DNA from: Candidatus Culexarchaeum yellowstonense
GTDB lineage: Archaea; Thermoproteota; Methanomethylicia; Culexarchaeales; Culexarchaeaceae
DNA: 64,000 nt
NCBI GenBank assembly: GCA_024707015.1
Contig: JANGFR010000003.1
Location: forward strand, 62,001-126,000
Direction of reading: 5' to 3'
Below the pieces are notes generated by a model. The model made no database searches, was not told the origin of the DNA, and saw only the letters and a list, made by a program, of their open reading frames with translations. Shown here piece by piece: positions 55,042 to 64,000 of this stretch (position 1 is the stretch's first letter; each line of letters starts with the position of its first letter). A program made the translations under genes and the position numbers.

Positions 55042-55209
55042 GATAGTATAACGCTTAGCTAAACAATTCGATCACAACTTTAATTAGTTTAAATTATGGA
55101 ATATTGAAGACAAATCGAGCAAATTTGGAATCCTTGAAATAAAGGTTTCACGGTAGGGAGGGTGACTGTAATGAAGTTTAATGTCCATGGGAAAAATTTC
55201 TAAGTAGAA

Positions 55210-56022
55210 GTGGACAATAAATTTAGTGTGTTTAGGAGTTTAGAGTGGAGGACAAATAGCATTAAAGTTGAGGATGCTGAAGAGGGTAGAGTATTGATTA
55301 AAGAGTTTGATGTCGTAAAGCCAACCTTGATATTCACATTATACAATATTGCATGCTTCGTGGATAATCTATTAAATCTGTCGATAGTTAAAACAGAGGA
55401 TTACTATTTCCCATCATTAAGGGAGAGAGTGGAAAATGAAGTTAAAGCTAGGGAGATATTATCTGGATTGGGAGTTAAGTGTCCGAAGATACGTTGGCGT
55501 AAGGAGAACGTTATCTGCATGGAGTATATAGATGGAAAAACCGTACTAGAATTATATAGGAATGGGACTTTGGAGGAGATTTATGATGTTTCCAAGAGAA
55601 TTGGATTTGAAGTTAAGAGGGTGCATGAAGCAGGATATGCCTTTGTGGATTGCAGAGCTGAAAACTACATCATGAAAGATAATGGAGAGATTTATAGGTT
55701 GGATTTGGAATTCTTCACAAAGAAGACTAGGTTTAGGAGTTTATGCGACATCGTAACTTATGATGTTAGCATACTCGGATTAAGTGAAGATAAATGCATG
55801 ACTGCAATAAGGGGGTTTCATGATGGTTATGGAAGGAAGCTCTCGAAAACCGAGTTAGCATACATATCACTATTCTCGTCGATATATCCATTATCGCTTA
55901 AAGAGGGGGTTGATGAAATTGCCAATAGAGCATCCAACGCCATCACATTATTAAAGGAAAGCATAAAAGACTTAAACTTACTCAAATTACTCAAATCATT
56001 AACCTTAAAAATGGAGGAATGA
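55210..56022 (+). CDS. Bud32/Kdo-kinase-like protein kinase homologue
   Basis: A 270-residue kinase-fold protein. VLIKEFDVVK could hold the ATP lysine, NEVKAREILSGLGVKCPKI the helix-C Glu, and ICMEYIDGKTV the hinge. The catalytic loop is HEAGYAFVDCRAENYIM, with Asp and Asn kept, and the metal-binding motif is RLDLEFF in place of DFG. It is related to Bud32 and lipopolysaccharide-kinase-like families. The start is GTG 55210. It overlaps no gene but ends 4 bases before the HIT gene, so the two form an operon. The substrate is unknown. Confidence 0.65.
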   Translation: MDNKFSVFRSLEWRTNSIKVEDAEEGRVLIKEFDVVKPTLIFTLYNIACFVDNLLNLSIVKTEDYYFPSLRERVENEVKAREILSGLGVKCPKIRWRKENVICMEYIDGKTVLELYRNGTLEEIYDVSKRIGFEVKRVHEAGYAFVDCRAENYIMKDNGEIYRLDLEFFTKKTRFRSLCDIVTYDVSILGLSEDKCMTAIRGFHDGYGRKLSKTELAYISLFSSIYPLSLKEGVDEIANRASNAITLLKESIKDLNLLKLLKSLTLKMEE

Positions 56023-56026
56023 TTGT

Positions 56027-56467
56027 TTGATTACATGCCCATTCTGCAAACGAGATTTCAGCAGAGAATTAATTTATGAGGGGAATTGTTGGAGAGTTAC
56101 ATTAAATGAAAATCAATACTATCTGGGTAGATGCATGATAATATTGAAGAGGCATCTTGAAGACCCCATACAACTATCAAAGATGGAAATAGAAGAACTA
56201 ATAGACTTAACGGTTAAATGCGTTAAAGTTTTGAGGGAAATGTTCAACCCAAACCTATTCAATTACGCTATGCTTGGAAACATAGTTAGACATGTACATT
56301 TACACGTAATACCAAGATACAGTTCTGAGAGAACATATGATGGATTAAAGTTTATTGATGGGAATTGGGGTGGACACTACTACCCATACCCAGAATTTAA
56401 AATGCCAGAAGATTCGTTTAGGAAGTTGAGGGATGAAGTAAAGATTTATTGGAGCAAGGTGAAATAG
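56027..56467 (+). CDS. HIT-family nucleotide hydrolase/transferase
   Basis: A 146-residue histidine-triad protein. It opens with CPFC, and its active site is RHVHLHVIPRY near residue 98, with the expected His-x-His-x-His spacing. Such proteins hydrolyse or transfer nucleoside monophosphates. The start is TTG 56027, with GGAGG about 11 bases upstream inside the kinase gene's end. Co-transcription with the kinase and the DUF2905 gene is likely. Confidence 0.78.
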   Translation: MITCPFCKRDFSRELIYEGNCWRVTLNENQYYLGRCMIILKRHLEDPIQLSKMEIEELIDLTVKCVKVLREMFNPNLFNYAMLGNIVRHVHLHVIPRYSSERTYDGLKFIDGNWGGHYYPYPEFKMPEDSFRKLRDEVKIYWSKVK

Positions 56468-56471
56468 GTTT

Positions 56472-56720
56472 ATGGTGGGAGTCTTGGAAATCTGGGAGAA
56501 AATGCTGACTAGTATAGGGATAGCATTCATAATAATAGGGGTGGCACTAATAATGATACCATTAATCGTTAAGATAATCCCATCAATATCCATTGAAAGG
56601 ATACCATGGATAATACTATGGGTTTATAGGAATGATGGCTTTACATTTGCCACCTCACCCATACTCATAATAATTGGACTAATATACCTGATATGGATAA
56701 AACTGAAATGGATACGTTGA
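56472..56720 (+). CDS. DUF2905-like two-TM protein
   Basis: An 82-residue membrane protein with two hydrophobic helices (TSIGIAFIIIGVALIMIPLI and PILIIIGLIYLIWIKLKW) flanking RNDGFTFATSP. The FTF-x-sP segment before helix 2 is the DUF2905 signature. It starts 5 bases after the HIT gene. The function is unknown. Confidence 0.68.
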   Translation: MVGVLEIWEKMLTSIGIAFIIIGVALIMIPLIVKIIPSISIERIPWIILWVYRNDGFTFATSPILIIIGLIYLIWIKLKWIR

Positions 56721-56780
56721 AAATCATGATGAGTTTACATTTAAATAATTGAGTTCAGCCAATAATTAGATTGACGAAGA

Positions 56781-57851
56781 TTGAAGGGGAATTTGAAGAC
56801 AATAGTATTCAAGGTGGATCCCGAGAACCCAGAGGAAGAGAAGATAAGTGTGGCAGCGGAAGCTATAAGGAGGGGTGGAATAGTAGCATTCCCCACAGAA
56901 ACAGTCTATGGACTTGGAGTAGACGCATTAAATCAGGAAGCAGTTAAAAGGATGTATGAAGTTAAGGGTAGACCTCCAGACAATCCAACAATAGTGCACA
57001 TAGCAGAATTCAACGACATATACAAGTTGGCTGTGAATGTACCTGAAGTAGCTGAGGAACTTATGAGGAGATTCTGGCCTGGACCACTAACAATAGTATT
57101 AAAAGCTTCAAAGATAGTTCCAAGAGTCACAACAGGGGGGCTTGAAACTGTTGGTATTAGAATGCCAAAACATAAAGTGGCTTTAGCACTAATAAGAGCA
57201 TCAAAAACACCCATAGCAGCTCCAAGTGCAAACATTGCTGGAAAACCAAGTCCAACCACAGCCCAACATGTGATACAAGACTTCTATGGATCAATAGATG
57301 TAATACTAGATGCAGGTCCAACTAAAATTGGAGTGGAATCCACAGTCCTAGACTTAACAACAAAACCCCCACAAATACTTAGACCTGGAGGGGTAACATA
57401 TGAGGAGTTAAAGGAGGTTTTGGGGGAGGTAATCGTACATGAAGCGGCAAAAGCCAAGGAAAGTGTACAATTGATTGAAGCAAGATCCCCTGGAATGAAG
57501 TATAGGCATTATGCACCAAAAGCCGAGTTAATAGTTGTGGAGGGGGAGACTAACAGAATTGTTGAAGAGATCAAGAAGTTAATTGAAGAATACTCTAAAA
57601 TGGGGAAGAAGGTTGGGGTAATGGCTACAGATGAAACCATCGAGAATTATAGGGCTGGAATCGTTAAGAGTGTTGGAAGCCGATCAAACTTATCCACAAT
57701 AGCCAGAAACCTATTCAGAATACTGAGGGAATTCGATGATGAGGGGGTTGAGGTAATCCTCGCCGAAGGAGTTCCAGAAGAGGGGATTGGATTAGCAATA
57801 ATGAATAGACTTAGAAAAGCATCAGGCTACAAAATAATACATGCCAATTAA
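56781..57851 (+). CDS. sua5: Threonylcarbamoyl-AMP synthase (Sua5)
   Basis: A 356-residue two-domain Sua5. The YrdC domain has GGIVAFPTETVYGLGVDALN near residue 33, then KGRPPDNPTIVHI and the SAPSANIAGKPSPT-like APSANIAGKPSPT segment. The SPGMKYRHYAPKAEL linker leads to the Sua5 C-terminal domain, which ends in EGIGLAIMNRLRKAS. It makes threonylcarbamoyl-AMP for tRNA t6A37. The TTG at 56781 is the best start; TTG 56793 is possible. Confidence 0.92.
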   Translation: MKGNLKTIVFKVDPENPEEEKISVAAEAIRRGGIVAFPTETVYGLGVDALNQEAVKRMYEVKGRPPDNPTIVHIAEFNDIYKLAVNVPEVAEELMRRFWPGPLTIVLKASKIVPRVTTGGLETVGIRMPKHKVALALIRASKTPIAAPSANIAGKPSPTTAQHVIQDFYGSIDVILDAGPTKIGVESTVLDLTTKPPQILRPGGVTYEELKEVLGEVIVHEAAKAKESVQLIEARSPGMKYRHYAPKAELIVVEGETNRIVEEIKKLIEEYSKMGKKVGVMATDETIENYRAGIVKSVGSRSNLSTIARNLFRILREFDDEGVEVILAEGVPEEGIGLAIMNRLRKASGYKIIHAN

Positions 57852-57910
57852 ACCCATCAATCAATATCCTTTATAAGGGTAAATAGATAAAAGACTATTC
57901 AGTGGGTTAT

Positions 57911-59167
57911 ATGCCACATCCAAGTAAGGAGATAATTGGATCATGGGGGAATGAACTTGAAGGTAGAAAAATCGCGCTATGCATTTGTGGAAGCGTTGCC
58001 GCCATTAGATGTCCAGATATAGCTAGAGGATTAATGAGGCATGGAGCTGAAGTATACACGGTGATGAGCAAAGCAGCCACCGAACTCATACACCCAAATA
58101 TAATGGAGTGGGCTACTGGAAACCCCGTTATCACAACCCTAACTGGCAAGATCGAACATGTGGAGCTATGTGGAAAGACTGCAACTAAAGCTGACTTGGT
58201 TTTGATTGCTCCAGCCACAGCCAACACAATAAGCAAAATAGCTTGCGGAATAGATGACACGCCAGTAACAACATTTGCATCCACAGCCCTAGGAACAGGG
58301 ATACCAATAATGATAGTTCCAGCAATGCATGAAACCATGTACACAAACCCATTCGTAGCTGAAAACATAAGGAAGCTGAAGGAGAAGGGGGTTATATTCA
58401 TTGGACCAAGAATTGAAGAGGGGAAAGCAAAGATAGCCTCCACAGAAGAAGTCATAAATGCCGTTATAAGATTCTTCACGCCAAAAACGATGGCTGGGAA
58501 GAATGTCCTCATAACAGCTGGACCAACAAGGGAATACCTAGATGACGTAAAATACTTAACAACACCAAGCAGTGGGAAGATGGGTTTAGCATTAGCTGAG
58601 GAATGCATAGCTTCAGGAGCCAATGTAACAATAATCCTAGGACCCACAAGCATCGAACCACCCACAGACGCAAAAGTCGTACGTGTAACCACGTGTGAAG
58701 AAATGCTAAACGCCACAATAGAGGAATTGAGGGGGAGGGAGTACCAATACATATTCCTATCAGCAGCACCATTAGACTACAAATTCGCCGAAAAGTTTAG
58801 TGGGAAGATTCCAAGCGAAAGGGGTGAATTGAACGTGAAGCTTGTAGCAACACCAAAAATATCAAGTCAAGTTAGAAGATACGCTGAGGATAGCGTGATA
58901 GTAGGATTCAAAGCGGAATATGGAGTATCATTAGAAGAGATGGTTGAAAGAGCATATAAGAGGTTGCTGGAGAACAACCTAGATCTAATAGTGGCCAATG
59001 ACGTTTCAAGAAGGGATATAGGCTTCGAATCAGAATACAACGAAGTATACATCATAGATGCAAAGAAAAACGTAACACACGTACCAAAAATGAGGAAGAG
59101 GATGATTGCAAGGGAAATAATTAAAAGAGCATTGGAAATCGAGAAATACAAGAACATCAAAAAATAA
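57911..59167 (+). CDS. coaBC: Phosphopantothenoylcysteine decarboxylase/synthetase CoaBC
   Basis: A 418-residue bifunctional enzyme of coenzyme A synthesis. The flavoprotein CoaC part has ICGSVAAIRCPDIARGLMRH and VLIAPATANTISKIACGIDD, with IMIVPAMHETMYTNP. The CoaB part starts near residue 195 with VLITAGPTREYLDDVKYLT, then SSGKMGLALAEE and the DLIVANDVSR segment. The flavin active-site His falls in VELCGKTATKA-adjacent sequence. ATG 57911 is used; GTG 57902 adds three residues. Confidence 0.9.
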   Translation: MPHPSKEIIGSWGNELEGRKIALCICGSVAAIRCPDIARGLMRHGAEVYTVMSKAATELIHPNIMEWATGNPVITTLTGKIEHVELCGKTATKADLVLIAPATANTISKIACGIDDTPVTTFASTALGTGIPIMIVPAMHETMYTNPFVAENIRKLKEKGVIFIGPRIEEGKAKIASTEEVINAVIRFFTPKTMAGKNVLITAGPTREYLDDVKYLTTPSSGKMGLALAEECIASGANVTIILGPTSIEPPTDAKVVRVTTCEEMLNATIEELRGREYQYIFLSAAPLDYKFAEKFSGKIPSERGELNVKLVATPKISSQVRRYAEDSVIVGFKAEYGVSLEEMVERAYKRLLENNLDLIVANDVSRRDIGFESEYNEVYIIDAKKNVTHVPKMRKRMIAREIIKRALEIEKYKNIKK

Positions 59168-59210
59168 GGGGGATGGAAAGACATCCTCTCAATATGATTC
59201 AACATTAAAT

Positions 59211-60752
59211 TCAATGCTTAGATCTAGTTGCAACTTTAACTGCAATAATTACGAATATTAACCCAATTATAGCGAAGTTTGGTAAGAAGAAGTTTTTCAA
59301 GTTGAAGATCATTAGAGGGCTAAGCATGTACTCAACATCATCAGGCCATAAATCTCCATCAGTATCACCACTAAAAGGGTTACTCTTCAAAACCATAACC
59401 TCAAGATAATCATCAAGACCATCACCATCACTATCCGGGTTAAGTGGATTCGTCTTAGAAATTTTGACTTCAAAACCATCACTTAAACCATCACCATCAG
59501 AATCAACTAAAAGTGGATCCGTTTTAAATGTGAATATTTCTTCACTATCCATAAGCCCATCACCATCAGTATCCGCCTTGAGTGGATTGGTATGATAAAC
59601 CTTTAATTCACTATAATCACTTAAACCATCAGCATCCGTATCCACACTGAAGGCATTAGTCCCAAACTTATACTCCTCCAAATTCGTTAAACCATCACCA
59701 TCCGAGTCGAGAGGAGTAACTAAAATGTACAGCTCTTCACTTACCTGTGGCTTAGAGCCATAATAGTAATAATAACAACGACCACTACCCAATAATGAGC
59801 TTTCAACCCCCCTCCTAAATGCCACGTGGAATAAATCGCTCTCTGCAAATAAACCCCACGTTGGGTCAGCGAAAATCCAACCATAATTGGGGAGTAGTAT
59901 TTCAACCCATGCATGGCCTTCCTTCTTCGGCGTAAAAGATCCAGTTAAAGCTTCATCTAAATAGAAACCGTAACCGCTAACGTATCTTGCCGGTATCCCA
60001 ACAGCTCTACATAATGCTGTTAAAAGATATGCATGCTCATCACATGCTCCACTACCCCTAAATAATGTTGTTAAAGCCCCTCTAACTTCACTTTCATATT
60101 CATACTTAATGTTCTTGTAAACCCACGTAAACAGTTTATAAGCCGCATAATAAGCATTAGACTCTGAACCAACTATCTCCCTAGCCTTCTCAATTATGTT
60201 TAGATCATTGCATTCAATGTATTGTTCAGGCTTAGTGTATAGGGAGTACTCCCTTGAAGAAGTATCATAAACTCCAATTCCACTCGGATCTATACTACAA
60301 TTAACTTGGAATAGAGTTGCCCTGTAGATCATAGATACACGAATATTTTGAGATGTATATGATTGAGGCAATTGAATCACTGCAACCCTATTACCATACT
60401 CATCAATCAAAACATTTGATATTGCATAGGAAGAGCTAACTAAACTCACAATCTGATATGGAGACATGGATTGAAGCATAGCTACCCTAAGTTCAACTCT
60501 AGAACCTGCTGGAATGAATAAATTAATAGTATATGTGATTGTGTAATTGGCGTAATTCAAAACCTTAAATGCGGAATCCGAAATGTTAGAAGGCTTTAAT
60601 AAACCTTTAAAGGATGATGCGTAGGTAGAGGCTGAACTTAAGGTTAAGAATATTATTAGTAGAATGCTGAATGTGAATATAAGGTGGTGCCGTTTAATCT
60701 TATTTTCAAATCTAAATGTATTACCCACGAATCCCAAATCCAATAAACACAT
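59211..60752 (-). CDS. Secreted transglutaminase-like protein with calcium-binding repeats
   Basis: A surface protein of about 513 residues. A hydrophobic N-terminal segment (IFTFSILLIIFLTLSSA) exports it. A transglutaminase-like domain has its Cys in GSGACDEHAYLL, His in EGHAWVEILLP and Asp in WIFADPTWG. Five repeats of the D-x-D-x-D-G-L type (DSDGDGLTNLEEYKFGTN, DTDADGLSDYSEL, DTDGDGLMDSEEI, DSDGDGLSDGFEV, DSDGDGLDDYLEV) follow, and a C-terminal TM (PNFAIIGLIFVIIAVKV) anchors it. ATG 60752 is chosen because a TATA box lies 25 bases upstream; ATG 60773 lies on that box. Confidence 0.82.
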   Translation of the reverse strand: MCLLDLGFVGNTFRFENKIKRHHLIFTFSILLIIFLTLSSASTYASSFKGLLKPSNISDSAFKVLNYANYTITYTINLFIPAGSRVELRVAMLQSMSPYQIVSLVSSSYAISNVLIDEYGNRVAVIQLPQSYTSQNIRVSMIYRATLFQVNCSIDPSGIGVYDTSSREYSLYTKPEQYIECNDLNIIEKAREIVGSESNAYYAAYKLFTWVYKNIKYEYESEVRGALTTLFRGSGACDEHAYLLTALCRAVGIPARYVSGYGFYLDEALTGSFTPKKEGHAWVEILLPNYGWIFADPTWGLFAESDLFHVAFRRGVESSLLGSGRCYYYYYGSKPQVSEELYILVTPLDSDGDGLTNLEEYKFGTNAFSVDTDADGLSDYSELKVYHTNPLKADTDGDGLMDSEEIFTFKTDPLLVDSDGDGLSDGFEVKISKTNPLNPDSDGDGLDDYLEVMVLKSNPFSGDTDGDLWPDDVEYMLSPLMIFNLKNFFLPNFAIIGLIFVIIAVKVATRSKH

Positions 60753-60772
60753 AGTAAGAGGAGGATTTAGCA

Positions 60773-60782
60773 TTTAAATATT
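60773..60782 (-). promoter_or_regulatory. TATA box of the transglutaminase-like gene
   Basis: AATATTTAAA on the minus strand is centred 25 bases before ATG 60752. This predicts a leaderless mRNA and rules against the ATG at 60773, which overlaps the box. Confidence 0.55.
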
Positions 60783-60916
60783 GTGTCAGATACCCCTGGG
60801 ATTCCTCATAAATCAGTGGACATAACTCTCATCATCCAAAAAGGCTATATTGTAAACTAAGAGAAAAAGTTTACGTAAACAACGTCATCAAATTTAATTG
60901 TAACTGGGGGTAAGGC

Positions 60917-61639
60917 TTGTTTTCAAAGTATGCAGCTTTAGTTAAGAATCTACGTGGAGTGGTGCTACTAGATCCAGAGGAAGAAGGTGCGTTAGAATCA
61001 GTTAAATGGCTTTCAAAGAGGTTTAAGTATAGGAATCTTGGGTTAACGCCATCAATATATGAGAAGTATAACGATAAACTAAGAGAGTTTATGGGTAAAC
61101 CATTCAGGGAGCTCACATATCCAATTGAGGCTATAAAAATCTTGGTGGAAAGGCTTGTAATAAAGGGTTTATGCAGGGAGATTGCTGAGCTGCTGACATT
61201 TTCATCCACATACATATCCCCAGCAATAATAATCGGTGAAAAGTATAGGTCTGAAGTGGAAAGTAGTGCTGTGGAAACCGTTAAGATATCAAGAGAGCTA
61301 AGCTTAGCAGAATGGAAGCTACACTTGAGGATAGCAGACTACTCCGTACTAGACTTCCATGAGAAATGCATTGAAGAAGCATTACAAGCCATTGAAAAAC
61401 CACATACCACTGAAACCATCCTCAACGGTAGGAGGGGGAGAATCCTAAGGGATAAGAAGAGGTTTTGGAGAATTTCATCAGATCAAGGTAAACCATTAAT
61501 ATACTACATAGATAACCTAGCAATAGCGCATAATCTCAAAATAACTTGGGAAGGAAACCCCGATTGGGCAGCAGCCCTAAGCATAATAGTGGCTATAAGC
61601 ATACCAGCGAAATTGGATACTCCATTTAGTGACTATTAA
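60917..61639 (+). CDS. Hypothetical 240-residue protein
   Basis: A mixed alpha/beta protein starting at TTG 60917 with GGGGGTAAG a few bases upstream. It begins YAALVKNLRGVVLLDPEEEG and contains AEWKLHLRIADYSVLDFHEK, GRRGRILRDKKRFWRI and ISIPAKLDTPFSDY. I recognise no family. The C-terminal GNPDWAAALSIIVAIS looks like a buried helix rather than a membrane anchor. It is convergent with the broken amidase gene, leaving one base between them. Confidence 0.6.
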   Translation: MFSKYAALVKNLRGVVLLDPEEEGALESVKWLSKRFKYRNLGLTPSIYEKYNDKLREFMGKPFRELTYPIEAIKILVERLVIKGLCREIAELLTFSSTYISPAIIIGEKYRSEVESSAVETVKISRELSLAEWKLHLRIADYSVLDFHEKCIEEALQAIEKPHTTETILNGRRGRILRDKKRFWRISSDQGKPLIYYIDNLAIAHNLKITWEGNPDWAAALSIIVAISIPAKLDTPFSDY

Positions 61640-61640
61640 T

Positions 61641-62264
61641 TTAACCACCCACACTCATTTGAGAATAGAATTTCTTAACTAGATTTATGAAGTAATCCCA
61701 ATTCCAGAATTTTCCAGGATCGCTGTGATGATTTATTCCACCTCCAAGTTTTGGATTCTTAGGGTCTGGGACTTGATTATGCCCAATTATCCCACCACCA
61801 TTGGTGGGATCTTCAGGTGCAATTCCCTCCCAATGTATTATTGGGATATTATACTTTCTGCATAGGTATGCAACTAGCTTTGCAGATGCAATGTACTCTT
61901 CATCTGTAAACATGTTTTTATCCGCAAATCCAGCATGTTCAATGCCTATAGAATACACATTATACTTCCAGTTTCCAGCATGCCAAGCAACATCCTTCTC
62001 CCTAACCATTTGATATACCTTCCCATTATAATCGATTACTTAATGTGCACTCACCTTAGCCTTCTCATTCTGAAACCAATTTAAAGCGTCATCAGCAGAC
62101 CCCTCAATGCTATGGATCACAATCCACCTCACATCACGAGCACCATCACCCTGAGAGAAATTATTCTTGTTTGCAGGAATCCATATTGCATCACCATAAT
62201 CTGTAAGGACTTCACCTATCCTACGATATGGAAAGTTTAGAGTTGAAATCATAAATGCCACCAC
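61641..62264 (-). pseudogene. Peptidoglycan amidase (Amidase_2/PGRP-like) broken by one in-frame TAA
   Basis: Two pieces lie in the same frame: 62264-62040 and, after TAA 62042-62040, continuing to TAG/stop at 61641. Read through, it is an N-acetylmuramoyl-L-alanine amidase of about 207 residues: WIVIHSIEGSADDALNWFQN, KVSAH[stop]VIDYNGKVYQMV, REKDVAWHAGNWKYNVYSIG and GHNQVPDP with HHSDPG. Family members have SAHYVV here, so the stop replaces a Tyr codon (TAT/TAC to TAA). All zinc ligands (His in VIHS, His in HHSDP and others) remain. Archaea lack murein, so an antibacterial role for the ancestor is possible. Confidence 0.75.
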
Positions 62265-62433
62265 AATACAAATTAATATGCCGAAAACACTTTAAACATT
62301 CACCTCATATGGATATCAATAAACAATAAGTTTCTGTGGAAAGTTAAAATTTTAGGAAATCAATTGATAGGAAGTTGATCGTCTGGGAAACATTAAATAA
62401 ATTATTCGTCAATATTTGTTTGGAAGATGATCT

Positions 62434-63429
62434 ATGATTTTAAAGATTCATTATTGGATGATAATATCACTTACAATAATGATATTGTGCTCCACACAGA
62501 ATGTTTATGCTGATAGAGGGATAATACCAGTTAAACCTCATATACCAATCTATGAGCCTGGTCAGAAAGCTATCATAGCTTGGAATGGAGTTGAGGAGAT
62601 AATGATTTTATCCACAGATATCACAGCCACTGAGGATACCATGATCCTAGAGATACTTCCACTACCATCAAAACCTAAAGTTGAAGCTGCAAGTTTCGAA
62701 TCATTTAAGGTTTTGGAGAAACTTGTTTCCGATAAGTTTGTGATTAAAGCTAGAAGTTATGGTGGGGGTTTGGAGTTTAAGGGTTTAGAAATCATTTTCC
62801 ATGAGAAGATTGGATTCCACGATATAACAGTGATTAAAGCATTCAACGCCGATGAACTGGTGTACTGGATTGAGCAATTCGCATTGAAAAATGGTATCAC
62901 ATTTGAAATAAAGCTATCAAAATTAATGGATGTGGTTAGGGGGTATATTGATGGAGGCTTCCAATACTATGTTGTGGATCTGATAAGTTTGAAGGCTGGT
63001 GAGAGGAGCATTGAACCAATAATGTATAGGTTTAATTCAAGCTTCATATACTATCCACTGAAGATATCAAGCATAATTTCAGGGGAAACCAAGATCACAC
63101 TATTCATAATAACCATGGATGGAGTTAGGAGGAATCACCCAAACCTCAAAGAATTACAATACAAACTTTTCGGAAATGCATACCCAGTTGAAGTTGAAAT
63201 AACCATGGAAGAATTGCGTAAAGTGGATCCGAGGATAGCTGAATTATTCAAATCCAACACTCTACTAACAATCTTAACATATGAGGGAAGCATGAGCACA
63301 CTGAAATGGGATTTGATGACAACCATAGAGCCAAGGGTAAATGTAAATTCACTGATGATGACATTCCTAGCAACAACCATAATGGCATTGGCACTCACAG
63401 TGGCCACGATAAAAATGAAAAAGCTTTAA
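62434..63429 (+). CDS. DUF2330-like exported protein
   Basis: A 331-residue protein with a signal peptide (MIISLTIMILCSTQNVYA) and a C-terminal TM (TFLATTIMALALTVATI). The mature part begins DRGIIPVKPHIPIYEPGQKA and continues IIAWNGVEEIMILSTDI, which matches the DUF2330 start (ADGGMIPP...EPGQKAIIxWN). The function is unknown; it is probably displayed on the cell surface. It diverges from the broken amidase gene. Confidence 0.72.
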   Translation: MILKIHYWMIISLTIMILCSTQNVYADRGIIPVKPHIPIYEPGQKAIIAWNGVEEIMILSTDITATEDTMILEILPLPSKPKVEAASFESFKVLEKLVSDKFVIKARSYGGGLEFKGLEIIFHEKIGFHDITVIKAFNADELVYWIEQFALKNGITFEIKLSKLMDVVRGYIDGGFQYYVVDLISLKAGERSIEPIMYRFNSSFIYYPLKISSIISGETKITLFIITMDGVRRNHPNLKELQYKLFGNAYPVEVEITMEELRKVDPRIAELFKSNTLLTILTYEGSMSTLKWDLMTTIEPRVNVNSLMMTFLATTIMALALTVATIKMKKL

Positions 63430-63532
63430 ACATATTCATCGATGAATGGGAATCTCATGTTCAATGCACCCTTCGATAGAAGCGATTTTAAACAAGCAAG
63501 TAATATGTAATTTTGAAATAATGGGGATTTGT

Positions 63533-64000
63533 ATGAATGATAAAATGGAACTCCTCATATATATTAATGGTGAACTCTACCCCGAAAGTGAAGCGAAAAT
63601 ATCTGTTTTCGATCATGGGCTTCTATATGGCGATGGAGTTTTTGAAGGTATAAGAGCATATAATGGGAGAATATTCAAACTCGACGAACATATCAATAGG
63701 CTCTATGAATCAGCTAAAACTGTAGGTATTGAAATCCCATTATCAAAGGAGGAATTTAAGAAAGCCATAATTGAAGTTTTGAAGAGGAACAATTTGAGGA
63801 ATGCTTACATAAGACCTATAGTCACACGTGGAGTTGGACGTTTAGGCTTGGATCCAAGACACTGCCAAAAACCCACAATAATAATTATCCCACAAAAATT
63901 GGAGGAATACCCACTAACAAAAGCCACTGGAAAAGCTATTAGGGCAATAGTTTCATCCATAAGGAGGACACCGCCATTCTGCCTCCCACCAATGGTTAAA
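63533..64000 (+). CDS. Class IV aminotransferase (IlvE/Dat-like), cut by window end
   Basis: The frame is open from ATG 63533 to the window edge (156 codons). It shows [40 protein letters not shown] and [18 protein letters not shown], typical of branched-chain or D-amino-acid aminotransferases. The PLP lysine is not yet reached. It is a second paralogue besides the gene at 22544, and its [10 protein letters not shown] variant suggests a different substrate range. Confidence 0.85.
   Translation, partial: MNDKMELLIYINGELYPESEAKISVFDHGLLYGDGVFEGIRAYNGRIFKLDEHINRLYESAKTVGIEIPLSKEEFKKAIIEVLKRNNLRNAYIRPIVTRGVGRLGLDPRHCQKPTIIIIPQKLEEYPLTKATGKAIRAIVSSIRRTPPFCLPPMVK

Overview
The window is 64 kb of archaeal chromosome, probably from a thermophilic member of the Thermoproteota (TACK) lineage. 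Base composition is AT-rich. TTG and GTG starts are frequent, Shine-Dalgarno motifs read GAGGTGA, and TATA boxes about 25 bases ahead of start codons suggest leaderless transcripts. Marker-like genes include a UbiD homologue matching the archaeal mevalonate-route decarboxylase, TrpB2, Sua5, archaeal-type CoaBC, DUF2207 proteins and a bipartite-type LplA. No tRNA, rRNA or CRISPR array was recognised.

Region 1 (1-16 kb) holds lipoate genes (a BioB/LipS-like radical SAM protein and LplA), the UbiD homologue, a two-domain regulator beside alkyladenine glycosylase, an M14 peptidase, three radical SAM enzymes in total, a cysteine-synthase-like enzyme, a membrane-anchored CrtI-type flavoprotein, a mechanosensitive-channel-like protein and an ArsB/NhaD-type transporter.

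Region 2 (16-25 kb) has a TrpY-like HTH-ACT regulator back to back with trpB2, an acylphosphatase-like/HEPN pair, a Nei glycosylase with Val2, a branched-chain aminotransferase and a decayed HEPN/MNT toxin-antitoxin locus. Region 3 (25-33 kb) contains a corrinoid methyltransfer module: a non-pyrrolysine MttB homologue, its corrinoid protein and a divergently transcribed 2Fe-2S/ASKHA reductive activator. Region 4 (33-44.5 kb) has a NagB-LmbE fusion, RpiB, threonine synthase, two amidohydrolases and a tandem pair of DUF2207 membrane proteins.

Region 5 (about 44.7-53.9 kb) is an integrated plasmid or virus. It carries a tyrosine integrase, a PrimPol whose MCM-like helicase is split over two overlapping frames, very small membrane proteins and a P-loop ATPase with a C-terminal HTH. 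It has split a host methyltransferase gene: the first 36 codons lie to the left and the rest to the right, with a 17-bp imperfect direct repeat at the two junctions. The right end carries a cluster of palindromes.

Region 6 (54-64 kb) returns to host genes: an orphan MNT nucleotidyltransferase, a Bud32-like kinase beside a HIT protein, Sua5, CoaBC, a surface transglutaminase with calcium-binding repeats, a peptidoglycan amidase broken by one in-frame TAA, a DUF2330 protein and a second class IV aminotransferase cut by the window edge.

All assignments come from reading the sequence by eye. No database search was run.
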